This document shows, piece after piece, positions 47,503-56,281 of a stretch of 64,000 nucleotides of DNA. Where the stretch lies: positions 1 through 64,000 of the forward strand of contig NZ_JAFREP010000022.1 in NCBI RefSeq assembly GCF_017377855.1, in the 5' to 3' direction. Position 1 is the first letter of the stretch; each line of letters begins with the position of its first letter. The DNA is from Acanthopleuribacter pedis. GTDB taxonomy: Bacteria; Acidobacteriota; Holophagae; Acanthopleuribacterales; Acanthopleuribacteraceae. The notes beneath the pieces were generated by a model that saw only the letters and a program-made list of their open reading frames with translations, made no database searches and was not told the DNA's origin. Position numbers and translations under genes: made by a program.

Positions 47503-47585
47503 GCGCGAACTCCTTGATGGGGATGCTGTTCATTGTATCGAACACGAACCCGATTCAGAAAAGTCCTTTTGCCGGCCCAAAAAGG

Positions 47586-47609
47586 AAAAGGCCCCAGAAG
47601 GGCCTTTTT
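47586..47609. terminator. Terminator after hcp (bidirectional)
   Basis: AAAAGGCCC, loop CAGAA, GGGCCTTTTT. It lies about 110 bp beyond the hcp stop on the minus strand and has T-runs in both directions. Confidence 0.7.
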
Positions 47610-47720
47610 ATAAGAATGAAAGGATCGCCGGGAAACCGATAGGTGGTTTGCTATTAAACCGGCGGGAACGAACGCGCTCAGGCTTGGGTTCATACCTAGG
47701 AAGCCCGAGCGGGCCGCAAT

Positions 47721-48191
47721 CTAGTGGTCGTTGACTTCGTCTTCAGCTTCGATGCCGTCTTCGTTGTAGCTGTATACCACGTTGCCGTAAACCATTTTGG
47801 TGGTGTGCTCATCCGGGAAGCGATCACTTTCGGGCAAGTACACGTTGCGCTTGGTCACGCCGGAGTAAACGACTTTGAGGCGCTTGAACTTGATGGTGAA
47901 ATAGTTGGTCATGTCGCCGCTGACGATGTCGGGGCGGTAGAACAACACATCCAGTTCAGGTACTTCCACGTTGTTGAAGAGGTGTTGGAAAGTTACGGGC
48001 GTGTGTTTGCCCATTTCAGAAACGTAGGTCAGGGGTTGACGGGAACGCTTGGATTTAACTTTGTTGTCCAATTCGGAAACGGGCAGGTTGGAGCTGAGGT
48101 GCAACTCGTGAACGCGGATGTCGGTTTCGTGACCGGTTTCGGCTTCAGCGCCTGGGATGTTGCCACAACGTACAAAAGAATAAACAGTCAT
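47721..48191 (-). CDS. hcp: Hcp-family type VI secretion tube/effector protein
   Basis: 156 residues. The opening (NIPGAEAETGHETDIRVHEL), the SGDMTNYFTIKFKRLKVV core strand and the acidic tail ending EDEVNDH fit the Hcp1 family, whose hexamers stack into the type VI secretion tube. A strong AAGGAG precedes the ATG. No other type VI gene (tssB, tssC, vgrG, clpV) lies in the window, so this is an orphan copy. Orphan hcp genes often serve a main cluster elsewhere. An Hcp-like tail-tube protein of another contractile system is an alternative. Confidence 0.8.
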   Translation of the reverse strand: MTVYSFVRCGNIPGAEAETGHETDIRVHELHLSSNLPVSELDNKVKSKRSRQPLTYVSEMGKHTPVTFQHLFNNVEVPELDVLFYRPDIVSGDMTNYFTIKFKRLKVVYSGVTKRNVYLPESDRFPDEHTTKMVYGNVVYSYNEDGIEAEDEVNDH

Positions 48192-48488
48192 TTGGGGGTC
48201 TCCTTATAAGTTAACTTTGACGCTTTAGTACTTTGCAGGGTGCGTGCCAACCGCACCCCCCCACGATTGAGGCCTTTTTCGGCAAAAAAACACACCGCGG
48301 GAGCTTGATTGTTTGCCAGGGCAAACAACCTGTTCGTCGATACGGAATCCACCTGCCCGGCCGGGTATCTCGAATCGAAACAGGGCTATCTGAAATCCAA
48401 ACACCAGCCCACCCCTGAAGGCTCTCCGATTGGGGTACACAGGCCACGCCCGTTCATTTATATAAGGATGGCCGCTCCAAAAAGAAAA
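48192..48488. other. Region upstream of hcp
   Basis: Nearly 300 bp upstream of hcp, presumably holding its promoter and 5' leader. Small frames on both strands look random. No clear motif stands out. Confidence 0.4.
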
Positions 48489-48524
48489 AGACCCGCGGTC
48501 TAAGAAATCCGCGGGTCTGTTTTT
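48489..48524 (-). terminator. Terminator of the beta-propeller gene
   Basis: AGACCCGCGG pairs with CCGCGGGTCT across a 10-base loop. On the minus strand it is followed by TTTTTCTTTTT. It lies about 30 bp after the propeller gene stop. Confidence 0.88.
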
Positions 48525-48551
48525 GATAATGGACGGCAGGAGAAATGCGAG

Positions 48552-50822
48552 CTAGCGAGGGACGCCGAGATTGACCATCGCCACCAGGTCAAGAACATCC
48601 GTGAGGCTGTTTTGGTTGGTGTCGTAACAGGCACTGTTCGGAAGGTTCGGCCACCAGGCGAAGGCGGTGTCGTCGTAAACGGTGGTACCCATACGCACGG
48701 TCGCGGTGGATGAGAGAAAGGAGCCGTTGCAGCTGGTGATCAAACAATCGTAAGCACCTAACATGGCTTCGCCGGTCGCCGGCAAGGTATAGTCGGCGGC
48801 GTCGGCACCCGCGATGGGCAAGCCGTTAAAGCGCCACTGCCACGCGGTTACCTCACCCTCAAGAACGGCCAAACTCAGAGTCGTTTCTCCGCCCTCGCAT
48901 ACCTCAACCTCGGCGGGTAAGGTACTGACGGTGGGCAAGGGATCGGCCGCGCACGCGGGTTGGTAAAGCGAAAACACGGGAACCTCGTCCACCATGGTGA
49001 TCACCTGCAAACCGCCCGCGGCCGCGAACAAACGCAAGGGCGTACCATAATAGGAAAGCCGCGCCAAAATGGGAAAGTTACCGGCGCCCCACTCCTGGAG
49101 CTGAGTAACCCCTCCGAGGTTGTGCAGGGTGAACAGCCGGCCATCGAACCACGCGGCGTCCTCGATTTCATTGGACAAGGTATTGGTCCGCGCCAGATCG
49201 GCACCGCTGTAAATCACGCCGGTCCCCAGCACAATGTAAGCCCCGTCCGGCGACACCCGGATGGGATAGTCAACCCGCGTATCGTTGGAATAGGGCGCTT
49301 CGCCACGGTCAACGATGCGGCCGGCGGTAGAAATTTCCTCATACATTAAATCGCCGAACCCGAAGAAAAACATGCGGCGCAGCGGTTGGCTCCAAATGAA
49401 CTCGACCGAGCTATGGTTCCAATCCACGTATTCGGTTAATTCCCCTGCCAGGTTGAAGAGGCGATGGCTTGCCCAAGCGCCGGATGAATCACAGGCAAAA
49501 ATATGCTGATCCGCGGCGGCCAAACCCAAAGGTGCGGTCGGTAGGTTGGCGAAAGGCACTTCTCGCCGGTCCCCGTCTAAATCGAGCCGGGTCAAGGCAC
49601 CGGAATTGTACGCGAAAAACAAGGCGTGCGTCGCCTCGCTGTAGGTCATGTAGTGCGGGCCGTTCACCAAGGGAATGGTGTCCAGGTAACGCTGCTCGGC
49701 CACGGACCAACGAAACACGGATAAATGGGCGCGGCTGAGGAGATTCAACACGCCGGCGCGATCCATGATGACAGCATCGGGGGTATAGGCCAAACCCACG
49801 GGATTCACGGCAGCGCCGGGCGTCTCAGGCTGCAATTGCTCGATGGCGTAAACGGCGGTCTCCGGTCCGTCGGTGCCCTCGTAAAACCCGACGACGGTTT
49901 CGCCGACGACGGCGATTTTAAGCAGGGACTCCGCTACTTCCAAACGACCGGTTTCCAACAGGGTCCGGTTAAACGCGATCAAATGGTTATCGCGCAGGAT
50001 AATGGGCACATTCCCATAAAAAGCGATGTCGTCGAAGTGTCCGGCGACACTGGTGGCGTAAACCAAATCATCGGCATGGTAAACGGTGCCGCCGTTGTCG
50101 ACCACACGGGCCTGATCGGGCAAAAGGCGCACCCATTGCGCGCCGGGAAAACCCCCGTGGTAGGGGCTGTCGTTTTGGTTGCCGAACACACCGTCGCTCC
50201 CAATCTCAAAACGAACAATGTCGGAAGGACTGGTACCGAGGGAACGGCCGAAACCGACCCCGTCGGCGCGGACGGCCAATTCGCCCAAGCGGTACCAAAA
50301 GTTGCTTTCGTCAATCAATCCACCGGTCAAGGCATCGATACTCTGCATGCCTGCCGAGGTTTGCACCAGTAAGAAGCGGCCAAAGGGCGTTAAACCATAA
50401 ACATCGTTGACGGTATTGCGCAAATGGGTTTCACCGCGGCCGGAGAGGTCAAAACGCGCGATGCGCCGCCCAAAGGCAACGCTCAATTGCTCACCGGTTA
50501 CGGCAAAAGCGGTTGGTGTTTCGGGCAAGAGGATGTCGGCCAGCCAGGTACCCGACTGAAGGTCGTAGCGCTTGATGTGGCCGGGCTCGGTGAAGAGGAA
50601 ATAAACAAGGTCCCCTACCTGACGGCTTTGCAACCACAGGGTTGATTGCACACCGCGCGCGGCGCGCCGGAAATCAATGTCGCGCAGGAGGGTTTCCCCG
50701 GTGCGGGTGTCTAAAAAACGTTCGTGAACCCCGTCGGAATCCAAAAAAACGAAACGATTCCCCGAGGCGAGAACTGGGACGGTCAAAGATACGAGCAGCA
50801 AAAAAGAAAACGTACGGTTCAT
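48552..50822 (-). CDS. Secreted beta-propeller protein with Ig-like and dockerin-like C-terminus
   Basis: 756 residues. Signal peptide MNRTFSFLLLVSLTVPVLA. Residues about 20-620 are repeats of short strands typical of a WD40/YVTN-type beta-propeller (IKRYDLQSGTWLADILL, LTRLDLDGDRREVPF, VSPDGAYIVLGTG). Residues about 635-715 look like an Ig-like domain with Cys (EVCEGGETTLSLAV, WQWRFNGLPIAGA, YDCLITSCNG). The last 25 residues (CYDTNQNSLTDVLDLVAMVN) match one Ca-binding half of a type I dockerin. It is exported and may attach to a surface complex. Single gene with its own terminator. No enzymatic motif seen. Confidence 0.75.
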   Translation of the reverse strand: MNRTFSFLLLVSLTVPVLASGNRFVFLDSDGVHERFLDTRTGETLLRDIDFRRAARGVQSTLWLQSRQVGDLVYFLFTEPGHIKRYDLQSGTWLADILLPETPTAFAVTGEQLSVAFGRRIARFDLSGRGETHLRNTVNDVYGLTPFGRFLLVQTSAGMQSIDALTGGLIDESNFWYRLGELAVRADGVGFGRSLGTSPSDIVRFEIGSDGVFGNQNDSPYHGGFPGAQWVRLLPDQARVVDNGGTVYHADDLVYATSVAGHFDDIAFYGNVPIILRDNHLIAFNRTLLETGRLEVAESLLKIAVVGETVVGFYEGTDGPETAVYAIEQLQPETPGAAVNPVGLAYTPDAVIMDRAGVLNLLSRAHLSVFRWSVAEQRYLDTIPLVNGPHYMTYSEATHALFFAYNSGALTRLDLDGDRREVPFANLPTAPLGLAAADQHIFACDSSGAWASHRLFNLAGELTEYVDWNHSSVEFIWSQPLRRMFFFGFGDLMYEEISTAGRIVDRGEAPYSNDTRVDYPIRVSPDGAYIVLGTGVIYSGADLARTNTLSNEIEDAAWFDGRLFTLHNLGGVTQLQEWGAGNFPILARLSYYGTPLRLFAAAGGLQVITMVDEVPVFSLYQPACAADPLPTVSTLPAEVEVCEGGETTLSLAVLEGEVTAWQWRFNGLPIAGADAADYTLPATGEAMLGAYDCLITSCNGSFLSSTATVRMGTTVYDDTAFAWWPNLPNSACYDTNQNSLTDVLDLVAMVNLGVPR

Positions 50823-51184
50823 TCGAAGCGACTCCTAAAAATCATACAAATCAGAGCAAATGGAGCTGAAACGCGTGGGTCGGAGCAACGCCAAAACAGC
50901 CGTTCTCTTTTTGAAAAAGGATTTCCCGTCGGAACGCGGAGAAAACCCAAACACGGCGAGCAGAGGTAAGCGACAAGGGCACCGCCCAAAGCCCGACCCA
51001 AAGGTGATCAAAATCACCGCAAACAGGGTCGTCTATCTAAGCGCAAAAGAACAGGATTAGGGACAGGACAAATTGGCACTTTCACACAAACCGAACGTTT
51101 TCCACGCCCACCGACCTTGTAATAATTTCTCTCCCTAGAGCTTATTCCCAAAGCAAAGCAAAAACCGCCGGCCCGAAACCATAA
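50823..51184. other. Region upstream of the propeller gene
   Basis: About 360 bp containing the propeller promoter; GC-poorer than the genes. Small frames overlap each other and none has family features. Confidence 0.45.
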
Positions 51185-51213
51185 AAAGCCCGCGACGAAA
51201 CGCCGTGGGCTTT
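51185..51213 (-). terminator. Terminator behind the propeller remnant
   Basis: AAAGCCC/GGGCTTT stem with further inner pairing and TTTTTAT after it on the minus strand, about 30 bp beyond the remnant's stop. It supports the view that a whole gene once ended here. Confidence 0.7.
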
Positions 51214-51240
51214 GCTGTTGCTTCAGGACTCAAGCGATCC

Positions 51241-51399
51241 TTAATGACGAAGGGTGAATTGGGGAACCCCGTCGACCTTGGTCACGATCAAGAGACCGCG
51301 CTCCAAAGCCAACAAGCGAACAGCTTTGCCTTGCAAGGCAACGGTTTCGACGAGGTCGGTTCCATTCCAAACCTGGACTTGTGAATCGTAACCCCAGTT
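51241..51399 (-). pseudogene. 3' remnant of a second beta-propeller gene
   Basis: The final 50 codons of this minus-strand frame (WNGTDLVETVALQGKAVRLL, then LLIVTKVDGVPQFTL) align with residues about 590-640 of the intact propeller at 48552-50822 (WGAGNFPILARLSYYGTPLR, then LQVITMVDEVPVFSL). Upstream of about 51399 the frame is unrelated and Arg/Pro-rich. There is no start codon with a ribosome site. A terminator follows. I infer the tail of a deleted or rearranged paralogue. Confidence 0.6.
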
Positions 51400-51685
51400 T
51401 CGCAGGGTTGCACTACAAAATCCGGTGACGCATTTTGTTTGTTCATGGCGAAGATCATCCTGACAGCCAAAAATCCCTGTCGTCCAGGTAAACGCCGCGC
51501 GAAAAAGCCCGGCGGGAAAAGCAGGACACCCGTGGAAAACGGGATACTCCTCGATGGGTACCCTGACCGTCGACAGGTTTCGCGAAGAAGCAGCGCGGGT
51601 GGTAGGATCATTTTTTTTGAAAAAGTTTGCATCCAAAACGGGATCGGCTCGTTGAGGGGGTAAATGATGTTTTGGAGGTCTTCTC

Positions 51686-52171
51686 ATGACGATTCAACAT
51701 TCCGCTGTCGATTTTGCCGGTCCGGCCCGCTTCCACCTCGCGCTTAATGTGGCCGATATCAAGGTCTCAACCGCGTTTTACAGCGCCTTGCTGGAACAAG
51801 CACCGACCAAGGAACGGCCCGGGTACGCGAAATTCGAGGTCGCCCATCCCTCGATTAACTTGACGCTGAACCAAAGCGCCAAAGTCGGCGCGGGCGCCCT
51901 CTCCCACATGGGCGTTCAGCTCAAGGACACGGGCCAACTGGCGCGCATCCGCGAACGCCTCACCGCGGCGGGTCTGGTTAAATCCGTCGAAACCGATCAG
52001 GTTTGTTGTTACGCCAAACAGGATAAGATCTGGGTGGCGGACCCGGACGGCAACATGATCGAGTTCTTCGTGGTCCTGGAGGCAGACAGCTTCGCGGAGG
52101 ACGACCCGGCCTATGTCTCGGCCCAACAAACCGGTGCGGCCGCGGCAGCCGCCACGGGCTGTTGCGGATAA
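51686..52171 (+). CDS. arsI: ArsI/CadI-like VOC dioxygenase
   Basis: 161 residues, good GGAGG site. A VOC (glyoxalase/dioxygenase) fold: RFHLALNVADIKVSTAFYSALL, LSHMGVQLKD, KIWVADPDGNMIEFFVV. Metal ligands fit H17, H74 and E126. The vicinal pair C107-C108 in CCYAKQDKIWV is the As(III)-binding feature of ArsI C-As lyases, which cleave methyl from trivalent organoarsenicals; the cadmium-inducible CadI proteins share it. A terminal CCG may bind metal too. No arsR, arsM or arsenite pump is visible, so the substrate remains open. A MITE copy and then sigZ follow. Confidence 0.75.
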   Translation: MTIQHSAVDFAGPARFHLALNVADIKVSTAFYSALLEQAPTKERPGYAKFEVAHPSINLTLNQSAKVGAGALSHMGVQLKDTGQLARIRERLTAAGLVKSVETDQVCCYAKQDKIWVADPDGNMIEFFVVLEADSFAEDDPAYVSAQQTGAAAAAATGCCG

Positions 52172-52184
52172 ACCCCCACGACCC

Positions 52185-52449
52185 TAGCCCGCATTTCTCA
52201 CAAGGATTCGTCGCGAGAAGCAGAAAGCCTTGTGAGTACGAAGATTACGACCAAGCCACGGCGCAGGGGTCCGACCTTTCGGGGTCCGACCTTTCGGGGT
52301 CCGACCGTTCGGCGTAGCAGCTGAGGCGAAGGCGGCTCGACCGAGTAAGGCGGGAGGCCGCCCCGCGGGAGGCCGCCCCGCGGAAGGCCGCCCCCTCGTA
52401 ATCGCATGGGTTGCCCCGTAGCAGAATTCCTTGTGAGAAATGCGGGCTA
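52185..52449. mobile_element. MITE-like element, copy 2 (265 bp), expanded 15-bp units
   Basis: The ends TAGCCCGCATTTCTCACAAG and its exact inverse bound the element. Two kinds of 15-bp unit are each repeated three times: GGGTCCGACCTTTCG at about 52267-52313 and CGGGAGGCCGCCCCG at about 52347-52392. Copies 1 and 3 have fewer units. It lies between arsI and sigZ and ends 27 bp before the sigZ start, so it may affect sigZ expression. A frame of about 90 codons crosses the element because units are multiples of three; I treat it as spurious. Confidence 0.85.
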
Positions 52450-52476
52450 GCCCCGACACCATCAGCCCAGGAGCGA

Positions 52477-53106
52477 ATGAAGATGACGCGCGCCCAATTC
52501 GAAACGCTTTGGCACCAATTCCGCGGCGAGCTGCAAGCTTACGTGGCGGCGCGCGTGGCCAACCCGGCCGACGCGGAGGATATTCTCCAGGAAGCCTTTG
52601 TGCGCCTGTTGGAACGACCCCCCCGTCACGGGAACCCGGTCGCGTGGCTGGTGACGGTGACGCGAAACCTGATCACCGACCACTACCGCCGCCGTCAACC
52701 CGAACCCGAAGGCTGCCCGGACCAGTTCCCACACCAGGACGCGGCGGTCGTCACGGAAACGGAACAATTGGTGGCAACCTGGCTAGAGCCGATGTTGTTG
52801 GGGCTCCCCCCAAAATATGCTGAAGCGGTGGCCGCGGCCGACCTTCACCATCAATCCATGAAGGAAATCGCGGCCACCCTCGGTCTGTCGGTAGCAGGCG
52901 CCAAATCGCGGGTACAACGCGGGCGCCGCTTGCTGGGCAACGCCTTACACGACTGCTGCAGCTTTGAATTCGATGCCCAAGGCCGGGTGACGGCGTGGCA
53001 ACGCAATCACCCTGATGCGCCGCCCTGCGCCTGCCCCCGAGACACGCCCACCCCCGAAAAAACACACAGCCTCCATCCAGAACGCAAAATACCCAAATCA
53101 AGCTAA
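52477..53106 (+). CDS. sigZ: ECF-type RNA polymerase sigma factor, SigZ-like
   Basis: 209 residues from ATG 52477 (AGGAG 5 bases upstream). Region 2 is FRGELQAYVAARVANPADAE with DILQEAFVRLLE, and region 4 is LPPKYAEAVAAADLHHQSMK followed by EIAATLGLSVAGAKSRVQRG. The extra C-terminal tail holds Cys pairs (HDCCSFEFDAQGRV, PPCACP), a feature of SigZ-type factors. No anti-sigma gene is adjacent. The Cys residues suggest metal or redox sensing, and the neighbouring ArsI-like gene fits that idea, but this is inference. A MITE sits directly upstream. Confidence 0.85.
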   Translation: MKMTRAQFETLWHQFRGELQAYVAARVANPADAEDILQEAFVRLLERPPRHGNPVAWLVTVTRNLITDHYRRRQPEPEGCPDQFPHQDAAVVTETEQLVATWLEPMLLGLPPKYAEAVAAADLHHQSMKEIAATLGLSVAGAKSRVQRGRRLLGNALHDCCSFEFDAQGRVTAWQRNHPDAPPCACPRDTPTPEKTHSLHPERKIPKSS

Positions 53107-53250
53107 TTCACACCCACCCCAAAAACATTGCGTCGCCTTTTCAAAAGAATTAGTATTTGGGTACCGATTCAAAAACACGGGAAAATACCGCCTTCACGCA
53201 ATGGGGATTGTTGCGCGGTTTGCGCGGATCACCCCCAGGAGAGCTCCGCC

Positions 53251-56200
53251 ATGGCGAAGAAACCCGCAAAAGACAAGGATAAGGACAAGACCGGAAAAAA
53301 GAAAAAACGCGCAAAAGGACAGGATCACCAACCCGAAAAGGCCGGCGCCAACGACGTTGTTTGCTGGAATAGCGACGGTCCCACACCGGTGGTCACCAAA
53401 CGGCTCGAAGAAATGTTCGTGGAAATGGGTCAAAAGTTCCGCATTGAGAACGGACAGCATCCGGCCCAACGCGCGGTATTTCGCAAGCAACACGGGGTTG
53501 CCTACGGCACCTTTAACATCCGTGAGGACATCGATCCCTGTTTCCAGGTCGGTATTTTCGCCGGGAAAAACTACGACTGCGTGGCGCGTTTCTCCAGCGA
53601 TACCACCCCCACCAGTCCCGACCTGCACACCACGCTCGGGGTCGGCTTAAAACTGTTCGGCGTGCCGGGCCCAAAACTGCTCGGGGAAGGCAATACCAGC
53701 GATTTCATCTTTCAGAACATCGACCGCTTCTTCGCCAAGGACGCCCAGCAAATGTGCCAGTTCACCACCGCGGGCGTGGTTGAAGGCGATTACGACAGTT
53801 ATTTGGCAAAACACCCCGAGGTGGCGGCCATCATCAAAGCGATGAGCAAGGTCGAGGCGAGTTGCTTGAGCGCACGTTATTGGGCGATCCTTCCCTTCCG
53901 CCTCGGCGAACAAGAAATTGTCAAATACCGCATCGTACCGGTGCCGGGCACGAATCGCGGCGCGCCCTTTACAGACAACGATTACCTGCGGCTCGACCTG
54001 GAAAGCCGCCTGCGCAACGGGCCGGCCACCTTCCGATTTGAAATTCAACCGCGCACCAACCCCGCAACCATGCCGCTCGACGACGCCCAAGTGGTGTGGC
54101 CCACGGACGAAAGCCCCTTCGTTTGCATCGCCGAAATCAACTTTCCCCAACAAGACATTTGCGCCATCGGCCAGGAATCGTTCGGCACCAACCTCGCTTT
54201 TAACATTTGGCGCACCCCACCCGCCCATGAACCGCTGGGCAGCATCGCCGAGGCGCGGCGCGTGGTTTATGCAGCCTCCGCCGAGGCACGCCACCAAGCC
54301 AACGGCCAACAACTCACGGAGCCGGAAGCCCCAAACCCCCCGTTCGTCGGCAACACGGATGAAAACTCGGATTGTATCGTCACCGCGGGTATTTATCCGC
54401 CCATCGGCGTGATGCGGGTCGGCAACAGCGAGGATGGCTGGTTCCTCGGGCCGCAAGTCCCCAACCCACCACCCCAACCGGGCGCGGAAGCCTACCGCGA
54501 CGCAAGCGGGGCCCTCAAACGCCAAGCGGCCGAGTTCCGCATCTACGGCTTTAACGCGGCGGGTAAGGCGGTTAAAGAACTGACGCGGGAAAACGCGGAA
54601 ATCACCTGGCACAGCCACCTGGCCAACCAGAAAGCGTCCTGGTACGAATTCCAAATCGCACTGGATATCCCGGAAGCGGACGACGCGCCCCCGTCGCTGC
54701 TGCGCAACAACAACGTCGCCGACCGCAACAACCTGCTAATCGACGGCGGCAAACAAACGCTGGCCCACGGTAGCAAGGACAAGCGCAAAGAGTTTAAAGG
54801 CACGTTTTTCGAAGAAGGAGTGTACTTGGGCGAGATGCGCACGGACGATGCGGGACGACTGATCATGCTCGGCGGACACGGCACGTCACGCAACATTCAC
54901 GGCCAACTCGCCATCACCTTCGCCAACAACCAAGGCTGGTACGACGACATTTCCGACGGGCCGGTCACGGCCGAGGTCACCTACCAAGGCGTGCGGCTGT
55001 CGGTCGAACCGGCCTGGGTCATTTGCGCCCCGCCGGACTATGCGCCCATGCAGAAATCGGTACGCACGATGTATGACTTGATGCGTGACGTGGCGGTTCA
55101 AGCGGGAACACTGATTCGGCCCAAGCGACCCTCCTTCAAAAACGACATCCTGCCGATTTTCCAACGCATGACCAACCTGCAATGGGTCAACGCCGGCTTT
55201 GCCGCGGCATTTGGATGGGGCGGTCAGTTCGACTACACCACGGAGGAATGGATCGCCAAACTCAACGATCCCTCCTCGGCCAACCTCGAAATGCGCCGCA
55301 CCATCTCCAACAACTTCCGCCGCTTCGACGTGCCCGGCGCCCAAGCCGCGCAACTGTGGCCGTGGTTGTACGGTGACGCAATCACGATTCCCCCCTCGGG
55401 TTCGGTGCGGCAGCACTGCACCCTCTCCGACCTGCAACTCTCCTTTTTAGACCAATGGGTCGAAGGCGATTTCGACGCGGATTATTTGGGCAACGACACC
55501 CCGGAACCCAGCTGCATCGACCAGGTTCCGGTGGCCGAACAACCGGATACGCTAACCCGAGCGGCGATGGAATTCTGCCTGGCGGACGCGTTCCACCCCG
55601 GCTGCGAAATGACCTGGCCGGTGCGCACGACGGGCATGTACAAGGCACCGTTCCGTTTCAAACATGCGCCCGATACGGACCCCAAGGCGGGTTGGTATTA
55701 CGGACCTTTGATGAACAGCGATGTGTTGACGCTGGCCAAAGGCCCGCTTATGGGCGGGCAGGTCGCGGGTGGCATCACGCGCTGGATGGCCATCCCGTGG
55801 CAGACCGACACCGCCAGTTGTCGCGACGGCTACACCAGCGATTACGATCCCTTCCTGCCGACCTTCTGGCCGGCAAGGGTTCCCAACAACATCCTCAACG
55901 AGGCCCGTTACGCGGAAGTCATGGACCCCAACCTCTCGGAAGAAACGCGTCGCCAGGCCTTTGCCTACCGCACCGACTGGTTGGACGCGCTGCCGCTGCA
56001 CGGTCAGCCGGCCACCTACACCGCCCAAATCAACAGCATGATTCACCACTTTGACCGCCTCGCCGTCGTTCAAGCGCGGCCGGGCGTGGAAGGCGATGCC
56101 AACTTCCCGCCGGACATGCAGGTGGGTGTCACCCACGAGGAGAGCGCCGGATTGCGAACCTCGCAGGCGCCGAGCGATGCGGAAAAAGCCGCGCACAGCG

Positions 56201-56277
56201 TGCCGAAGAAGGAGCAGGACACGGGTCGCGCACGCATCAACCTCGGAATGATCGAAAAAGTTTCGCGTTTCCGGTAA
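53251..56277 (+). CDS. Catalase-like domain fused to LodA-like CTQ oxidase
   Basis: 1008 residues from ATG 53251 (AGGAG upstream). Residues 1-30 are a Lys-rich tail. Residues about 45-365 match small catalase-like heme proteins: H81 in RKQHGVAYGTF, VARFSSD (111-117), GVGLKLFGVPGP, SDFIFQNIDRFFAKD, and Tyr210/Tyr226 as candidate heme ligands. Residues about 375-1000 match LodA/GoxA, the cysteine tryptophylquinone oxidases of lysine or glycine: VMRVGNSEDGWFLGPQVP, LKRQAAEFRIYGF, RLIMLGGHGTS, EFCLADAFHPGCEMTW and MAIPWQTDTASC. C776 and W850 are candidates for the quinone cofactor. Such oxidases release ammonia and H2O2, so fusion to a catalase-like domain is unusual and meaningful. A LodB homologue follows at once. 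No Sec signal; LodA is secreted without one. Confidence 0.82.
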   Translation: MAKKPAKDKDKDKTGKKKKRAKGQDHQPEKAGANDVVCWNSDGPTPVVTKRLEEMFVEMGQKFRIENGQHPAQRAVFRKQHGVAYGTFNIREDIDPCFQVGIFAGKNYDCVARFSSDTTPTSPDLHTTLGVGLKLFGVPGPKLLGEGNTSDFIFQNIDRFFAKDAQQMCQFTTAGVVEGDYDSYLAKHPEVAAIIKAMSKVEASCLSARYWAILPFRLGEQEIVKYRIVPVPGTNRGAPFTDNDYLRLDLESRLRNGPATFRFEIQPRTNPATMPLDDAQVVWPTDESPFVCIAEINFPQQDICAIGQESFGTNLAFNIWRTPPAHEPLGSIAEARRVVYAASAEARHQANGQQLTEPEAPNPPFVGNTDENSDCIVTAGIYPPIGVMRVGNSEDGWFLGPQVPNPPPQPGAEAYRDASGALKRQAAEFRIYGFNAAGKAVKELTRENAEITWHSHLANQKASWYEFQIALDIPEADDAPPSLLRNNNVADRNNLLIDGGKQTLAHGSKDKRKEFKGTFFEEGVYLGEMRTDDAGRLIMLGGHGTSRNIHGQLAITFANNQGWYDDISDGPVTAEVTYQGVRLSVEPAWVICAPPDYAPMQKSVRTMYDLMRDVAVQAGTLIRPKRPSFKNDILPIFQRMTNLQWVNAGFAAAFGWGGQFDYTTEEWIAKLNDPSSANLEMRRTISNNFRRFDVPGAQAAQLWPWLYGDAITIPPSGSVRQHCTLSDLQLSFLDQWVEGDFDADYLGNDTPEPSCIDQVPVAEQPDTLTRAAMEFCLADAFHPGCEMTWPVRTTGMYKAPFRFKHAPDTDPKAGWYYGPLMNSDVLTLAKGPLMGGQVAGGITRWMAIPWQTDTASCRDGYTSDYDPFLPTFWPARVPNNILNEARYAEVMDPNLSEETRRQAFAYRTDWLDALPLHGQPATYTAQINSMIHHFDRLAVVQARPGVEGDANFPPDMQVGVTHEESAGLRTSQAPSDAEKAAHSVPKKEQDTGRARINLGMIEKVSRFR

Positions 56278-56281
56278 CGGG

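Noticed and set aside
52184-52462. A 92-codon protein across MITE copy 2, with counterparts in the other copies
   Set aside because: The frame is open only because the internal units are 15 bp long. There is no ribosome site, and the frame ends at the terminal repeats.
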